Origin: Austwickia chelonae
GTDB lineage: Bacteria > Actinomycetota > Actinomycetes > Actinomycetales > Dermatophilaceae
Length of the DNA stretch: 64,000 nt
NCBI RefSeq assembly: GCF_003391095.1
Contig: NZ_CP031447.1
Location: 2,976,001 to 3,040,000, forward strand
Direction: 5' to 3'
The translations under genes were made by a program, and so were the position numbers. The notes beneath the pieces were generated by a model that saw only the letters and a list, made by a program, of their open reading frames with translations, made no database searches and was not told the DNA's origin. Below are positions 17,078 to 25,835 of this stretch, piece after piece. Numbering within the stretch: the first letter of the stretch is position 1; the number at the start of each line of letters is the position of its first letter.

Positions 17078-18024
17078 CTAGTTTGAGGACGCGACGGTTG
17101 TCGCGGGCTCGTGGTGGGCAGCGTAGTAGGCGGCTTCGGCGCCGCGGGTGGGATGTCGCCGCAGTAGCCGTAGAGGCTCCGGTGGTTGAACCAGTCGACC
17201 TATTCGGCGGTTGCGCACTCGACGGCGTCGACGTTCTTCCAGGGGCCGCAGGGCTTGATGACTTCGGTCTTGTACAGGCCGTTCATCGTCTCGGCCAGGG
17301 CGTTGTCGTAGCTGGACCCGACCGCGCCAACGGATACCATGATCCCGGTGTCGGCGAGCCGCTCGGTGTAGCGAATAGCGACGTATTGCGAGCCTTGGTC
17401 CGTGTGCGCCACCACCTGAGCGAGGTCGGCGCCAGCACGTTGGCGGGTCCAGATCGCCTGCTCGAGCGCGTCCAGGACAAGCTGAGTCGTCATCGACGTG
17501 CCGCACCACCGTCCGATGATCCGACGCGCGTACGCGTCGATCACGAACGCGACGTACACCCAGCCCGACCAGGTCGACACGTACGTCATGTCCGCCGCCC
17601 ACAGCCGGTCCGGGGCGAGCGGGGCGAAGCGTCGGTTGACCAGGTCACGCGGTCGCGGCGCGCGAGCGTCGGGGATCGTGGTCCGCTTCACCTTGCCGCG
17701 GACCGCGCCGACCAGGCCTTCGGCGGTCATGAGCCGCTCGACGGTGCACCGGGTGACCGGGATCCCTTCACAGTTCAGCGCGAGCCACACCTTTCGGGCA
17801 CCGTAGACGCCGTAGTTGCTGGCATGGACCCGGCGGATCTCCTCGACCAGCACAGCGTCGCGCTGAGCGCGGGTGGACTGCGCGCTTTTGAGGTACTCGT
17901 AGTATCTCGATGGGGCGACCGGCAGGCCGTTCTCGGTCAGCACGGTGCAGATCGGCTCGACACCCCAACGCAGGCCGTCCCCGTCACGGTGGTCGGCGTG
18001 TTCGCGGACGAAGTCCACTATCAC
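17078..18024 (-). pseudogene. IS3 OrfB transposase (rve integrase core), broken
   Basis: The DDE integrase core is clear: LWAADMTYVSTWSGWVYVAF (first Asp), VVAHTDQGSQYVAIRY (second Asp) and SSYDNALAETMNGLYKTE (Glu). After CATAE the frame meets TAG where the family has a Tyr codon (AEYVDWFNHR), a nonsense change at 17200. A frameshift then separates GYCGDIPP from the last AAYYAAHH segment, which ends at 17078. Two lesions make it a pseudogene unless the base calls are wrong. Confidence 0.8.
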
Positions 18025-18340
18025 TGTCGAGCTCGGCCGCGAAGAAAACCGATGCCGCCTTCAGAATCACGTTCGCCCACTTCAGCTCAGCGTTCTCCCA
18101 CCGCAACCGCTTCAGCTCAGCGTTTTCCTCGGTCGTGACGCCGGCACGCTGCCCGTCGTCGATTTGAGCTTGGCGGACCCCACTTGCGAACCTTCTTCGG
18201 GGTTGTGATGCCCAGCAGCGTCGCGACGCAGGACATCGCCGCCCACCCGACTCCCCCTCAGCGCGAGTCTCGGCGACCATCCGCGCCGCCCGAGACTTCA
18301 ACTCCTCCGGGCACTGCCTGCTCGTACTCCCTGACCTGAC
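17984..18340 (-). pseudogene. IS3 OrfA (HTH) remnant
   Basis: The small helix-turn-helix protein of the same element. VRQAQIDDGQRAGVTTEENA and the leucine-zipper-like ELKRLRWENAELKWANVILK are in one frame. The N-terminal MVAETRAEGES is in frame but the recognition-helix section between them is shifted, indicating an internal frameshift pair. It overlaps OrfB, as expected where programmed frameshifting joins the two. Confidence 0.65.
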
Positions 18341-18396
18341 TCCAACCTTCCCAACGATCGGAGTCTCCGGATGTACCGGGGCGGTTCAACTAGCCT

Positions 18397-18580
18397 CTAC
18401 TCAGGGAAACCACCCGCAAAAACGCACCCAACCTTATCCACAATCGCCTTACCGTCCCCAGAGAACTCTGTGTCGCCGAAGATGACCTGCCCACCGGTGA
18501 GCTGCACCCCGGCGAAGTCGCTACCGTCGAAGACGGCTCCGGTGAAGTCGAACCAGGAAGTCGCCGCTGCGGGATCTTGT
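18397..18580 (-). pseudogene. Pentapeptide-repeat protein, C-terminal remnant
   Basis: Outside the IS3 right end, minus-strand codons read SWFDFTGAVFDGSDFAGVQL then GGQVIFGDTEFSGDG, ending in GCVFAGGFPE and a stop at 18397. The repeated F-x-x-[AST]-x-F pattern (FDFTGA, FDGSDF, FGDTEF) is typical of pentapeptide-repeat right-handed helices. Only about 55-60 codons remain and no start is visible, so it is a fragment. Confidence 0.6.
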
Positions 18581-18635
18581 GAGTGATGACGACGATCGTC
18601 AGACGGACTTTACGACTCTCAGAGCGATGAGGCTC

Positions 18636-18677
18636 CTTGACCTCCTCCCCCACCTTCAGGTGGGGGAGGAGGTCAAG
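18636..18677 (+). terminator. 42-base near-perfect palindrome
   Basis: Two 20-base arms (plus-strand cttgacctcctcccccacct and its exact complement) face each other across a 2-base loop. It lies between the pentapeptide remnant and the ABC exporter. It could be a bidirectional terminator or the end structure of an IS200/IS605-type element; no transposase of that kind is seen. Confidence 0.6.
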
Positions 18678-18794
18678 ACGCGCAGATGGCTCGGGTACGT
18701 CGCGCCCGTGGAGAGAACATCGCAAGGATCGCTGAAGACTTCGGGGTAGGTGCCTCTCGACAACAACACGGGCGGTCGAGGAGTGTTGCCTTGG

Positions 18795-20816
18795 TCAGGC
18801 CTGAAGGCCTGGGGTCAATTGTGAGGCGAAGATCCGCACGTAGTGGCCCTGAAGTGCGACCAACTCCTCGTGACTGCCACTCTCGACGATCTGACCATCG
18901 ACGAGGACGTGGATGACGTCCGTGCGCGCCACCGACGTCAGCCGGTGACTGATCGAGATCAAGGTACGGTCGCCTAGAGCAAAGAAATGGTCGTAGATGG
19001 CCTTTTCTGCCAGCGCGTCAAGGGCCGAGGTGGGTTCGTCAAGAACGATGACCTTGGCATCACGATAGAAGGCCCGCGCCAGGGCCAACCGCTGCCACTG
19101 CCCGCCGGATAGGTCGGTGCCGATCCGACCCTCTTCGTCCTCCATCCAGGGGTCGACGTACGTGTCGAGCCCGTGCGGCAGGGTGCGGACGAAGCCAGCC
19201 AGCTGCGCTTTGTTCAGCGCCTCCCAGATCGACGCTTCATCGACCGGGCGGTCGACGGCTCCCCAGGCGACATTCTCTCGGATCGTGGCAAAGGAGTAGT
19301 GGAGGAAGTCTTGCTTGAGTAGAGCCACCTGAGTGTGCCAGGTCGCTGGTTCACACTCGGCGAGGTCCTGGCCACCAATCAGGACCCGACCCGTCTCTGG
19401 TCGATAGATGCCCAGGATGAGTTTGAGCAGGGTGCTCTTACCGGCCCCGTTCTCCCCGACGAGGGCCACATGATGACCGGCCGGGATCTGCAGACTGATG
19501 TCGCGCAGGACGAGTGGTCGATCCGCCCCAGGGTAACGGAAGGCGACCTTCTCGAGGGTGATGTCCGGCATCGGAGCGGGGACCCGATTGATGGGAGGTG
19601 GGCCGTCATCGAGCTGCATGAAACGTTGGTAGTCGAAGAGATTGACCACATCCTGGTCTACTTCGGCAACAGCCGTCACGAATTGGTTGGCTGCTTCGAT
19701 TGCTCGACGAACCACCTGCTGGACGAAGACGAACTGCCCGAGAGATTGGGTGCCTGCACTGATCCTCAAAGTGACCCACACAAGGGCCCCCACCTCGACC
19801 AGGGCCTCGACTGCATCAGCGAGGAGCCGCTTGAGGATGTACTCGCGTTCCTGATCGAGCCGCTCCCGCTCATCCCGGTCACGCAGGGTGGCCCGCAGTG
19901 CGAGCAGGTGACGTACCAGGCCGTACGAGCGGAGCTCGACGATGGCCTTTGGATGGAGCATTCGCTGCTCGATGCCCACTCGTCGACGTCGGGTCTCGAT
20001 CGTGCCATTCCAGTGAGCCCACTGCTTGCGGGTGAGTTGGAACTGCAGCCACATGCCCGGTGTGACAGCGACCAGGACGGCCAGCGCGAGCCAGGGATTG
20101 ACGATGGCCAGCGCTGCCAGGCTCAGCACGACAGCGATCAACGCGCCGAACAGCACCGCAATCTTGTCGAAGGCCTGGGCAAAGTTCTTGGCGAAGCGGG
20201 CTGCCCGATCATACAGGTCGGCGGTGCTCTTGTCCTCGTACCGCCAGAAGGCAAGGGAGGCGAAGCGGTCGAACATCTTGTCGCTGATGCGGCACTCGAC
20301 GGAGAACACCAGCTTCTGGTGCACGTAGATCGAGATGCTCGACCACAAGGCCGTGAGCAGGCCGACGCCGGCCGTGAGCGTAATGTACACGAAGACTTGG
20401 TCGACCGCCCCGGGCTCCTTGGCGACGACCTGACCGAGAGCGGTCGTCGTGCGAGCGGCGAAGAAGGTGGTCACGATGGGCAGGAGAGCATCGAGAATCG
20501 CGCCGACAATGGCGAGCGTCACCGCCAATGGGGCCGCGGTGAAACTCAGTTTCGCCAGATTGCCCATGGCTCCGAGTCGCTGGATCAGGGTCAGCTCGTC
20601 ACCGTCCAGTTGCTCGATGGCCTCGTCTCCCGACCCGTCGCTGCCCCGCGTATCGTGCGAACTCAATGCAACCGCCGCTACCAGCGACAGGCGAGCTCGC
20701 GCGCCGGGTCTGCCGGGCGATCTCGACCCGACGGACCCGGCGCACAGAGCGGCAGGAGAACGTCGAGTGTACCCAGCACCCAGGTTCCTTGCCCGGGATA
20801 TGAGGCGGCACTCCAT
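18795..20816 (-). CDS. ABC exporter, fused membrane and ATPase domains
   Basis: A 673-residue (at most) ABC exporter half-transporter. The membrane domain spans about residues 85-390, with helices such as FTAAPLAVTLAIVGAILDAL and VLFGALIAVVLSLAALAIV. The ATPase domain (about 420-670) has Walker A GENGAGKST, a Q-loop at LLKQDFLHYS, signature LSGGQWQRLALARA, Walker B AKVIVLDEPTSALD and the His of ISISHRLTSV, all intact. The upper start (20816) lacks a ribosome site and the first about 50 residues are low-quality sequence; a TTG near 20664 (LSSHDTRG) is a plausible alternative. The type resembles peptide/lantibiotic exporters, but no precursor or modifying enzyme is next to it. Confidence 0.85.
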   Translation of the reverse strand: MECRLISRARNLGAGYTRRSPAALCAGSVGSRSPGRPGARARLSLVAAVALSSHDTRGSDGSGDEAIEQLDGDELTLIQRLGAMGNLAKLSFTAAPLAVTLAIVGAILDALLPIVTTFFAARTTTALGQVVAKEPGAVDQVFVYITLTAGVGLLTALWSSISIYVHQKLVFSVECRISDKMFDRFASLAFWRYEDKSTADLYDRAARFAKNFAQAFDKIAVLFGALIAVVLSLAALAIVNPWLALAVLVAVTPGMWLQFQLTRKQWAHWNGTIETRRRRVGIEQRMLHPKAIVELRSYGLVRHLLALRATLRDRDERERLDQEREYILKRLLADAVEALVEVGALVWVTLRISAGTQSLGQFVFVQQVVRRAIEAANQFVTAVAEVDQDVVNLFDYQRFMQLDDGPPPINRVPAPMPDITLEKVAFRYPGADRPLVLRDISLQIPAGHHVALVGENGAGKSTLLKLILGIYRPETGRVLIGGQDLAECEPATWHTQVALLKQDFLHYSFATIRENVAWGAVDRPVDEASIWEALNKAQLAGFVRTLPHGLDTYVDPWMEDEEGRIGTDLSGGQWQRLALARAFYRDAKVIVLDEPTSALDALAEKAIYDHFFALGDRTLISISHRLTSVARTDVIHVLVDGQIVESGSHEELVALQGHYVRIFASQLTPGLQA

Positions 20817-21115
20817 TTGTGAGAACTGTTGCAGGCCACCTCCCGGGTCAGTTCCCAGCCTGGAGCAGGGGAGGTGGCGACCAGGACGCGCGAATAGCCC
20901 ATAGTCGGCACAACTGCTTCGCCAGGGCCGTCGGTCGATCGGGAGGACGTTTCGTGGCTCACGAAGAGACAGCGTATGGCTGTTTTCTGAATGGCACCTG
21001 GAGTTGCCAGGCGATCCTCCCGGCGAAGCCCGCCCTTTCTCTCGGGAAGAAGCGCACGAGCGGTATCATCAGGGAGCCAGTCGTCTCCTGGCCGCCGGAG
21101 AGGGCCCTCGCACTT

Positions 21116-21138
21116 GACCTTGACGTAGCGTCAAGGTC
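21116..21138 (+). promoter_or_regulatory. MerR-operator-like palindrome
   Basis: GACCTTGACG-tag-CGTCAAGGTC is a 10-base-arm palindrome overlapping a TTGACC -35-like hexamer, the arrangement seen in MerR/TipAL-type promoters of actinobacteria. It now lies at the broken end of a methyltransferase remnant, so it may be a relic from a deleted regulator gene. Confidence 0.4.
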
Positions 21139-21425
21139 AGAGGCTTCGGAAGATAGCCGATCATATCCGCCTCAATCAGCTCCACTCGCCCAGCGAGGTC
21201 CTCCTGATCAACTTTTTGGCGAGTGACGTCCAGCATCTCCACCGAGACATCGACACCAGTTACTTGAGCGCCTAATTTTGCGAGACGAGCGCGCCCCTAC
21301 CGGCAGCACAACCTAATTCAAGAAATCGACTCTTTTCTTGCGCGAGAAACTTATAGAAATCGAGGCCTCACGTATAGCCATCAGTTATGTCGTAAAATCG
21401 GGCTACCGTTCGATTTGACGAGCAA
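21130..21425 (-). pseudogene. Class I SAM methyltransferase remnant
   Basis: Minus-strand codons read RTVARFYDITDGYT, a TGA, then GLDFYKFLAQEKSRFLELGC and AAGRGALVSQN in the same frame. After a one-base shift they continue LGAQVTGVDVSVEML, VDQEDLAGRVELIEADMIG. This is motif I (LELGCxxGR), motif II (VTGVDVS) and the motif III region (ELIEADM) of a SAM-dependent methyltransferase. With an in-frame stop, a frameshift and no C-terminal half it cannot be functional. Codon use is AT-richer than the chromosome. Confidence 0.7.
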
Positions 21426-22065
21426 TCGAGCACCGTTCATACCATCTATTAATGGACTAAGGGACGCCTCCGGCCCACAGCTGGACAGTCGCGATTGCGT
21501 GGGAGAAATTCTCAATTAAAAGTTAAATCTGAGAAATCAATAGTCAGGCGCTTGTTGAGCAGGGAAAGTTCACAGCAGTGTCAGGGCCCAGCCAGATCGA
21601 TCTGAATCAGGCCTTACCTGGCAATAAACGTGAAGTTCTCTGAGGCTAGCGCCCTGTTTTCTAGACTCAGGATCGTTAAAAGCTTCTTGCGCCGAGATGT
21701 TATACAAGCCCCCGGGGGGACACCTGGAGTCGGCCATCCCTGCCCAATCGCAGATCATCATCCCTGAAACCATCTGAGTTCCTCACCAGACTCTTAGTTC
21801 GAATGCGGGCCAGGCTGCAGGAGCACACGGGCTCCAATGCCACGTTGCCTGGGCAAGGCACCATGTTCAGCGTTGGCACCTTCAGGCCCGAAACTCCGGA
21901 TCCGCCAACCCTGGGCAACCGCTGTCGGCCCCCGCCCCTTCTCTCCAGGTCCCTTTATGTGTAGGGAATTTCGAGGCTAAATCCGGTCATGTGGGTCTGC
22001 AAACGAGACACGCACAGAACCAGGCTGGACTTCGCTTCACATATTCGGCAATCACGACAGAGGCC

Positions 22066-22587
22066 CTATCGGCCGGCCCGGGTAGGTGCATCGAGTTCCA
22101 CGATGGTGCGAGACAGGAGGCTTCCGAGCAGTGGCCCTATACAGATCGCGATGACAACTGTGCCGACGCCTAAGGTGCCGCCCAACAGCCAACCGGTGAC
22201 CGCAACCACGATCTCGATACAGGTCCTGACTCGGTGGACAGGCTGTCCAGTGGCTCGAGTGAGGCCAGTCATAATGCCGTCGCGGGGCCCCGCGCCGAAC
22301 TGGGCGCCCAGATACAGAGCGTCGAAAAAGGCCAGCATCAGCACCCCGATCACGAGGTACATGGCCCTGGCAGGCCATGACTCTGCTGGTGGAAGCAGCA
22401 GAGCGGTCCAATCGGCGGTCAAGCCCACGAGACACACATTGAGAACAGTTCCCAGGCCAGGCATCTCGCCCAAGGGGATCCATGCCACCAGCACGGTCAA
22501 GGCGATCAGATTCGTCGTCCAGCCAAAACTCATCCCTGTCTGATGAGCAACCCCTTCAGCCAGGACATTCCAGCTCGCAGCTCCCAA
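22066..22587 (-). pseudogene. YczE/YitT-type membrane protein, 5' end lost to IS
   Basis: About 173 codons of a membrane protein resembling the YczE/YyaS family: ASWNVLAEGVAHQTGMSFGW (family PWDVL..G), a helix LVAWIPLGEMPGLGTVLNV, then AFFDALYLGAQFGAGPRDGI with the conserved G-aGPRDgl motif, and TGWLLGGTLGVGTVV. The expected first helix is missing because the frame runs straight into the inverted repeat of the IS3 element at 22590. It is therefore 5'-truncated and lacks its promoter. Function of the family is unclear. Confidence 0.7.
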
Positions 22588-22635
22588 TCTGAATCGCCCC
22601 GGGTTCGGTGAAGACTCTGATTCCTGGGAAGGATG

Positions 22636-22966
22636 ATGAGTGTCATGGCGGCACCGAGGAAGTACAGCCTGGAGTTGAAGGAGCGGGCCACGCGGATGGC
22701 GGTTGAGGCTCGGCAGGATCCGGCCTCGCGGGCGGGGGCGATCAAGCGGATCGGTGATCAGCTCGGGGTGCTTCCGGAATGCCTTGCGGACCTGGGTGAA
22801 GCAGGCTGAGATCGATGGCGGTCTGCGCGCCGGAACGGCCAGCGAGGAGACGGCGAGGTTGGCCGAGCTCGAGCGTGAGGTCCGTGAGTTGCGTCGGGCG
22901 AATCACATTTTGAAGACCTCGGCGGCTTTCTTCGCGGCGGAGCTCGATCGCCCCACCTGCAGGTAG
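22636..22966 (+). pseudogene. IS3 OrfA (HTH), frameshifted
   Basis: The start is in one frame ([20 protein letters not shown], then [11 protein letters not shown]). The rest, [20 protein letters not shown] and the zipper-like [19 protein letters not shown] ending AELDRPTCR, is in another. The shift falls at about 22770-22785. The intact product would bind the element's ends together with OrfB. Confidence 0.7.
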
Positions 22967-23959
22967 TGGCCTACATCGACGCCCATCGACGCGAGGTGGT
23001 CGATGGGTGTCAGGTCGGGGTCGAGCCGATCTGTGCAGTGTTGAAAGACGCCGGTGTGCAGATCGCCCCGAGCAGCTACTACGCCGCCAAGTCCAGGCCG
23101 CTGTCTGTGCGGGCGGTGCGGGACGTGGAGTTGACCGAGCTGATCGGCCAGGTCCACCGGGAGAACCTGGGCGTGTACGGCGCCCAGAAGGTGGATGCGC
23201 CAGGACGTCAGCGTGGCCTGCTGCACGGTCGAGCGACTCATGCGGGCCCAGGGCCTGCGGGGCATTCCGCGAGAGAAGACGCGCAAGACCACCACGGCTG
23301 ATGGCGCGCAGACCCCGCAGCGGGCCGGTCTGGTCGAGCGCGAGTTCGTCGCAGCAGCGCCGAACCAACTGTGGGTCGCGGATCTGACGTACGTGCGCAC
23401 GCACGCGGGGTGGACCTACGTCGCGTTTGTGCTGGACGTGTTCAGCCGGATGGTCGTGGGCTGGCAGGTGTCGACCTCGCTGCGCACCGATCTGGCGCTG
23501 GACGCCTTGGACATGGGACTGTGGCTGCGGCGCCGTTGCGGGCAGGACACCTCCAGTCTGATTCACCACAGCGACAGAGGAGTTCAGTATCGAGCGATTC
23601 GCTACACCCAACGACTGGCCGAAGCCCAGGGCGTCGCATCGGGCGGCTCCCGCGGGGATAGCTACGACAACGCGATGGCCGAGGCGCTGAACTCGCTGTT
23701 CAAGGCCGAGTGCATCCGCAATCCGGTGATGCGCCCGGTTGGCGGCTGGAAGAACGTCAGCGACATAGAGATCGCCGTTGCCGAGTACGTGGACTGGTAC
23801 AACCACCGACGCCTACACGGCGAGATCGGTTTCGTCCCACCAAAGGAGTTCAAGGCCGCGTACTGGGACGGCCAGCAGCCCCAGCACTACCCTGAAAACA
23901 CCGTCCTCATCGAGGCCGGAACCAACCAGAACAGCCTCTACGAAACCCGGGGCGATTCA
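22966..23959 (+). pseudogene. IS3 OrfB transposase, frameshifted
   Basis: The N-terminal part (YIDAHRREVVDGCQVGVEPI to NLGVYGAQKV) and the catalytic part (from CCTVERLMRAQGLRG) are in different frames, shifted near 23195-23215. Catalytic landmarks are WVADLTYVRTHAGWTYVAF, SLIHHSDRGVQYRAIRY and GDSYDNAMAEALNSLFKAE, followed by EYVDWYNHRRLHGEIGFVPP. The frame runs through the right inverted repeat without a stop, another sign of decay or of an altered end. Confidence 0.75.
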
Positions 23960-24413
23960 ACCCGTCGCGCCATAGCAACGCTGCTACACATCCGCAACAT
24001 CGAGGATCTACCCACGTGCGGCATACACAGGCAATTGAGCCTGACACCACTCCCCTTTGCACGTCCCAGGTGTGCCGGATGGCTGAAGCGCCGACGCCAC
24101 TTGAGGCGGTCGCCACGGGCGCCTCGGTCAGAGACAGAGGCGTCGACGACGGACTGCGGGCGGCACAGACAAAAGGCAAGATCCCCCTCCCGTTCGCCAG
24201 CCCACCGGGGAGGCGCACAGTTCTCCGAGCAGATCAGAGGCCGTCCGTCCCCCACCGCCCAGCCGCGGTGATCTCGCGCTGCTGGGACGCGCCGAAAAGT
24301 CCGGTTGTGTCCTCCCCACGCGGCCGGGCCACACGGGGTAGGTTCCCACTGTCGGATCTGATGCAGTCACCCGACATAAACGTGCGTTACCACGGCCAAG
24401 AGTAGAAGCAACA
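23960..24413. other. Intergenic stretch before the peptide cluster
   Basis: About 450 bases with no credible gene; open frames on either strand lack ribosome sites and recognisable motifs. The last 100 bases must contain the promoter for the repeat peptide gene, but I cannot point to a convincing -35/-10 pair. Confidence 0.5.
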
Positions 24414-24599
24414 ATGAGCGACCAGCAGAACGACTTTGACTTCAACGAGATCACTGACGAAGAAGCCATCATGAGTCACTCCTCGGACAACTCGCGGGCG
24501 GTCGTTAACCCCTCCTCGGACAACTCGCGGGCGGTCGTTAACCCCTCCTCGGACAACTCGCGGGCGGTCGTTAACCCCTCCTCGGACAACTCGCGATGA
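24414..24599 (+). CDS. Candidate RiPP precursor peptide with repeated core
   Basis: A 61-residue peptide built like a multi-core RiPP precursor. Residues 1-22 are an acidic leader-like segment (containing DFDFNEITDEEAI). Then come three perfect copies of the 11-mer SSDNSRAVVNP and a terminal SSDNSR. The repeats are also identical at DNA level (33 bases, including synonymous positions), so they expanded recently. The next genes are an MFS transporter and a 2OG/Fe(II) oxygenase, fitting export and oxidative tailoring, for example hydroxylation of Asn, Asp, Val, Pro or Arg. I recognise no known RiPP class: no Cys, no class-specific leader motif. The alternative is a non-modified repeat protein. 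The ribosome site is weak (AGAAG about 8 bases upstream). Confidence 0.65.
   Translation: MSDQQNDFDFNEITDEEAIMSHSSDNSRAVVNPSSDNSRAVVNPSSDNSRAVVNPSSDNSR
24480..24595 (+). repeat. 33-bp perfect tandem repeats (3 plus partial) in the precursor gene
   Basis: Units at 24480-24512, 24513-24545 and 24546-24578 are identical, followed by the first 17 bases of a fourth that runs into the stop codon. Each unit encodes one 11-residue core. There are no spacers, so this is not a CRISPR array. Confidence 0.97.
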
Positions 24600-24617
24600 T
24601 TCACAGAAAGTAAAAGT

Positions 24618-24650
24618 GAGTGGCGGGGGGTCTGACGTCCCCCGCCACTC
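24618..24650 (+). terminator. Hairpin between precursor and exporter genes
   Basis: GAGTGGCGGGGG and CCCCCGCCACTC arms flank a loop, 18 bases after the precursor stop and 10 before the MFS start. No T-run follows. In peptide clusters such a partial terminator lets the precursor be made in excess over the export and tailoring proteins. It lies where the MFS ribosome site would be, so it could also limit translation. Confidence 0.65.
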
Positions 24651-24659
24651 CCCAATATC

Positions 24660-25835
24660 ATGCCAACAAAATTCACCAGACCCATCCTGCTAGCGGCCAT
24701 CCTGGCATCTTCCGTGTGCTACTTCATGGCCGTTCCTCTAATACCGCTGTACGTAGCGCAGCTAAACCCTCGATCCCCCCTCGCAGGGCCCACTCTCGCC
24801 ATCTCATTCGTCTTAAGCGGACTATTCTCCCCGCTGTGGGGCAAACTGGCTACCAGGTATGGAACTAAGCCAATGCTAATCAGATCATCCTTGATGATCT
24901 GCCTCGCTTATGCTCTGAGCGCTAACGCCACCAGTGTCTCTGGACTCTTCTTATCGAGGTGCCTCGCAGGCGTAGCCTCTGGATTTGTACCCATCGCCTC
25001 AAGCACTCTTGCCCAGCTGAGCACGCCTGAAACAAGAAACCGCGACCTTTCTTGGATAACTTCCTTCCGCACCGGCGGCACCCTCGCCGGCCCAGCCATT
25101 GGTGCGGCTATTGTCTGGTCCACCGGCAGTTATCGAATCACCTTCCTCGCATCGGCGGGGTTGAGCCTCTTCACGCTCAGCGCGGCTCTAATCTCCCCAA
25201 ACATAAAAGTCCAGGATCGGTCAATATCGACCCAACTGCAGACGCGGCACACGACCAAAACTGCGTATTGGATGCCCATCTGTGCCGTTTTCGCTCTAAC
25301 TGTTTCATCCATGCTCCTGGGAACCTGGTTGCCCTTATCATTGTCAAGCAGCTCCAGCGCTATATCTGCTGCTCCAGTTTTAGCGACGATCACGACAGCC
25401 TCGGCCCTCATCACCATGACCCTGGCGCCCTTCTGGGGACAGCTAGCAGACAGGAGGAAGCCTGGCCTCATCCTTATTCTTACGCTCATACTTCCCATTC
25501 CAATTATCCTCGGACTGCTATTTTCGGACAATCACCTCACAGTTGGATTTCTTATCATAGCGGCCTCGGCTGTCGGCGCGGACACCATCGGATTGCTCTC
25601 CGCGGAGACGACCAAAAAGCTAGCCGAACAGGACATCGCTCCTTTCTTCGGATGGACCAACACTGCAACGCAATATGGCAATGCATTAGGAGCTGGCCTC
25701 GCTCCTATCGCGATGGGAATGTGGACTCAACTTCCTATTGTTCTTTCAGTGGCGCTCGATTTACTTTCGGTGCTTATTATTTTTATTTTCTTAAAATCTG
25801 GAGCGGATGGACAGTATGCATCTAGAGGCGAATAA
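24660..25835 (+). CDS. MFS exporter of the peptide cluster
   Basis: A 391-residue, 12-helix major facilitator. The N-terminal half has the motif-A-like loop LSGLFSPLWGKLATRYGTKP between helices 2 and 3. A second copy, TLAPFWGQLADRRKPGLIL, is in the C-terminal half, as in DHA1-type drug/peptide exporters. GTLAGPAIGAAI in helix 5 resembles antiporter motif C. Codons are visibly less GC-biased than the chromosome. The start ATG directly follows the hairpin. Its placement between precursor and oxygenase suggests it exports the mature peptide; a general drug exporter is the alternative. Confidence 0.85.
   Translation: MPTKFTRPILLAAILASSVCYFMAVPLIPLYVAQLNPRSPLAGPTLAISFVLSGLFSPLWGKLATRYGTKPMLIRSSLMICLAYALSANATSVSGLFLSRCLAGVASGFVPIASSTLAQLSTPETRNRDLSWITSFRTGGTLAGPAIGAAIVWSTGSYRITFLASAGLSLFTLSAALISPNIKVQDRSISTQLQTRHTTKTAYWMPICAVFALTVSSMLLGTWLPLSLSSSSSAISAAPVLATITTASALITMTLAPFWGQLADRRKPGLILILTLILPIPIILGLLFSDNHLTVGFLIIAASAVGADTIGLLSAETTKKLAEQDIAPFFGWTNTATQYGNALGAGLAPIAMGMWTQLPIVLSVALDLLSVLIIFIFLKSGADGQYASRGE

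Larger units (their letters stand above)
17049..18388 (-). mobile_element. IS3-family element, decayed
   Basis: A 1340-base insertion sequence bounded by imperfect inverted repeats of about 25 bases: TGAACCGTCCCGGAGTATTC at the left (from 17049) and TGAACCGCCCCGGTACATCC read inward from the right end (18388). Both continue with CGGAGACT. The transposase genes lie on the minus strand in the usual orfA-orfB order. Both are damaged, so the copy is probably inactive. A 3-base target duplication is not evident. It separates the cytolysin region from a pentapeptide-repeat remnant. Confidence 0.85.
20817..22065. other. Gene-poor stretch with a methyltransferase scrap
   Basis: Apart from the methyltransferase remnant and the palindrome listed separately, I see no credible gene in these 1.25 kb. 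Composition drifts to lower GC after 21240, and short open frames on both strands lack ribosome sites and family motifs. Confidence 0.6.
22590..23959 (+). mobile_element. IS3-family element, second copy type, decayed
   Basis: A 1370-base element with inverted ends TGAATCGCCCCGGGTTCGGT (left, from 22590) and TGAATCGCCCCGGGTTTCGT (read inward from 23959). It carries orfA and orfB on the plus strand, each with one frameshift. It differs in sequence from the element at 17049. Insertion truncated the YczE-like gene on its left. No clear target duplication is visible, suggesting later rearrangement. Confidence 0.85.

Noticed and set aside
18686..18916. Short plus-strand frame starting MARVRRARGENIARIAEDFG
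   Set aside because: The first 25 residues look like a helix-turn-helix scrap, but the frame soon becomes antisense to the ABC exporter; too little is left to call a gene.
24480..24595. 33-base repeats as a CRISPR array
   Set aside because: The units are directly tandem with no spacers and lie in frame within a small gene.
24476..24700. Minus-strand repeat-peptide frame (ELSEEGLTTAR units)
   Set aside because: It is only the complement of the plus-strand repeats, covers the hairpin, and has no gene partners in that direction.
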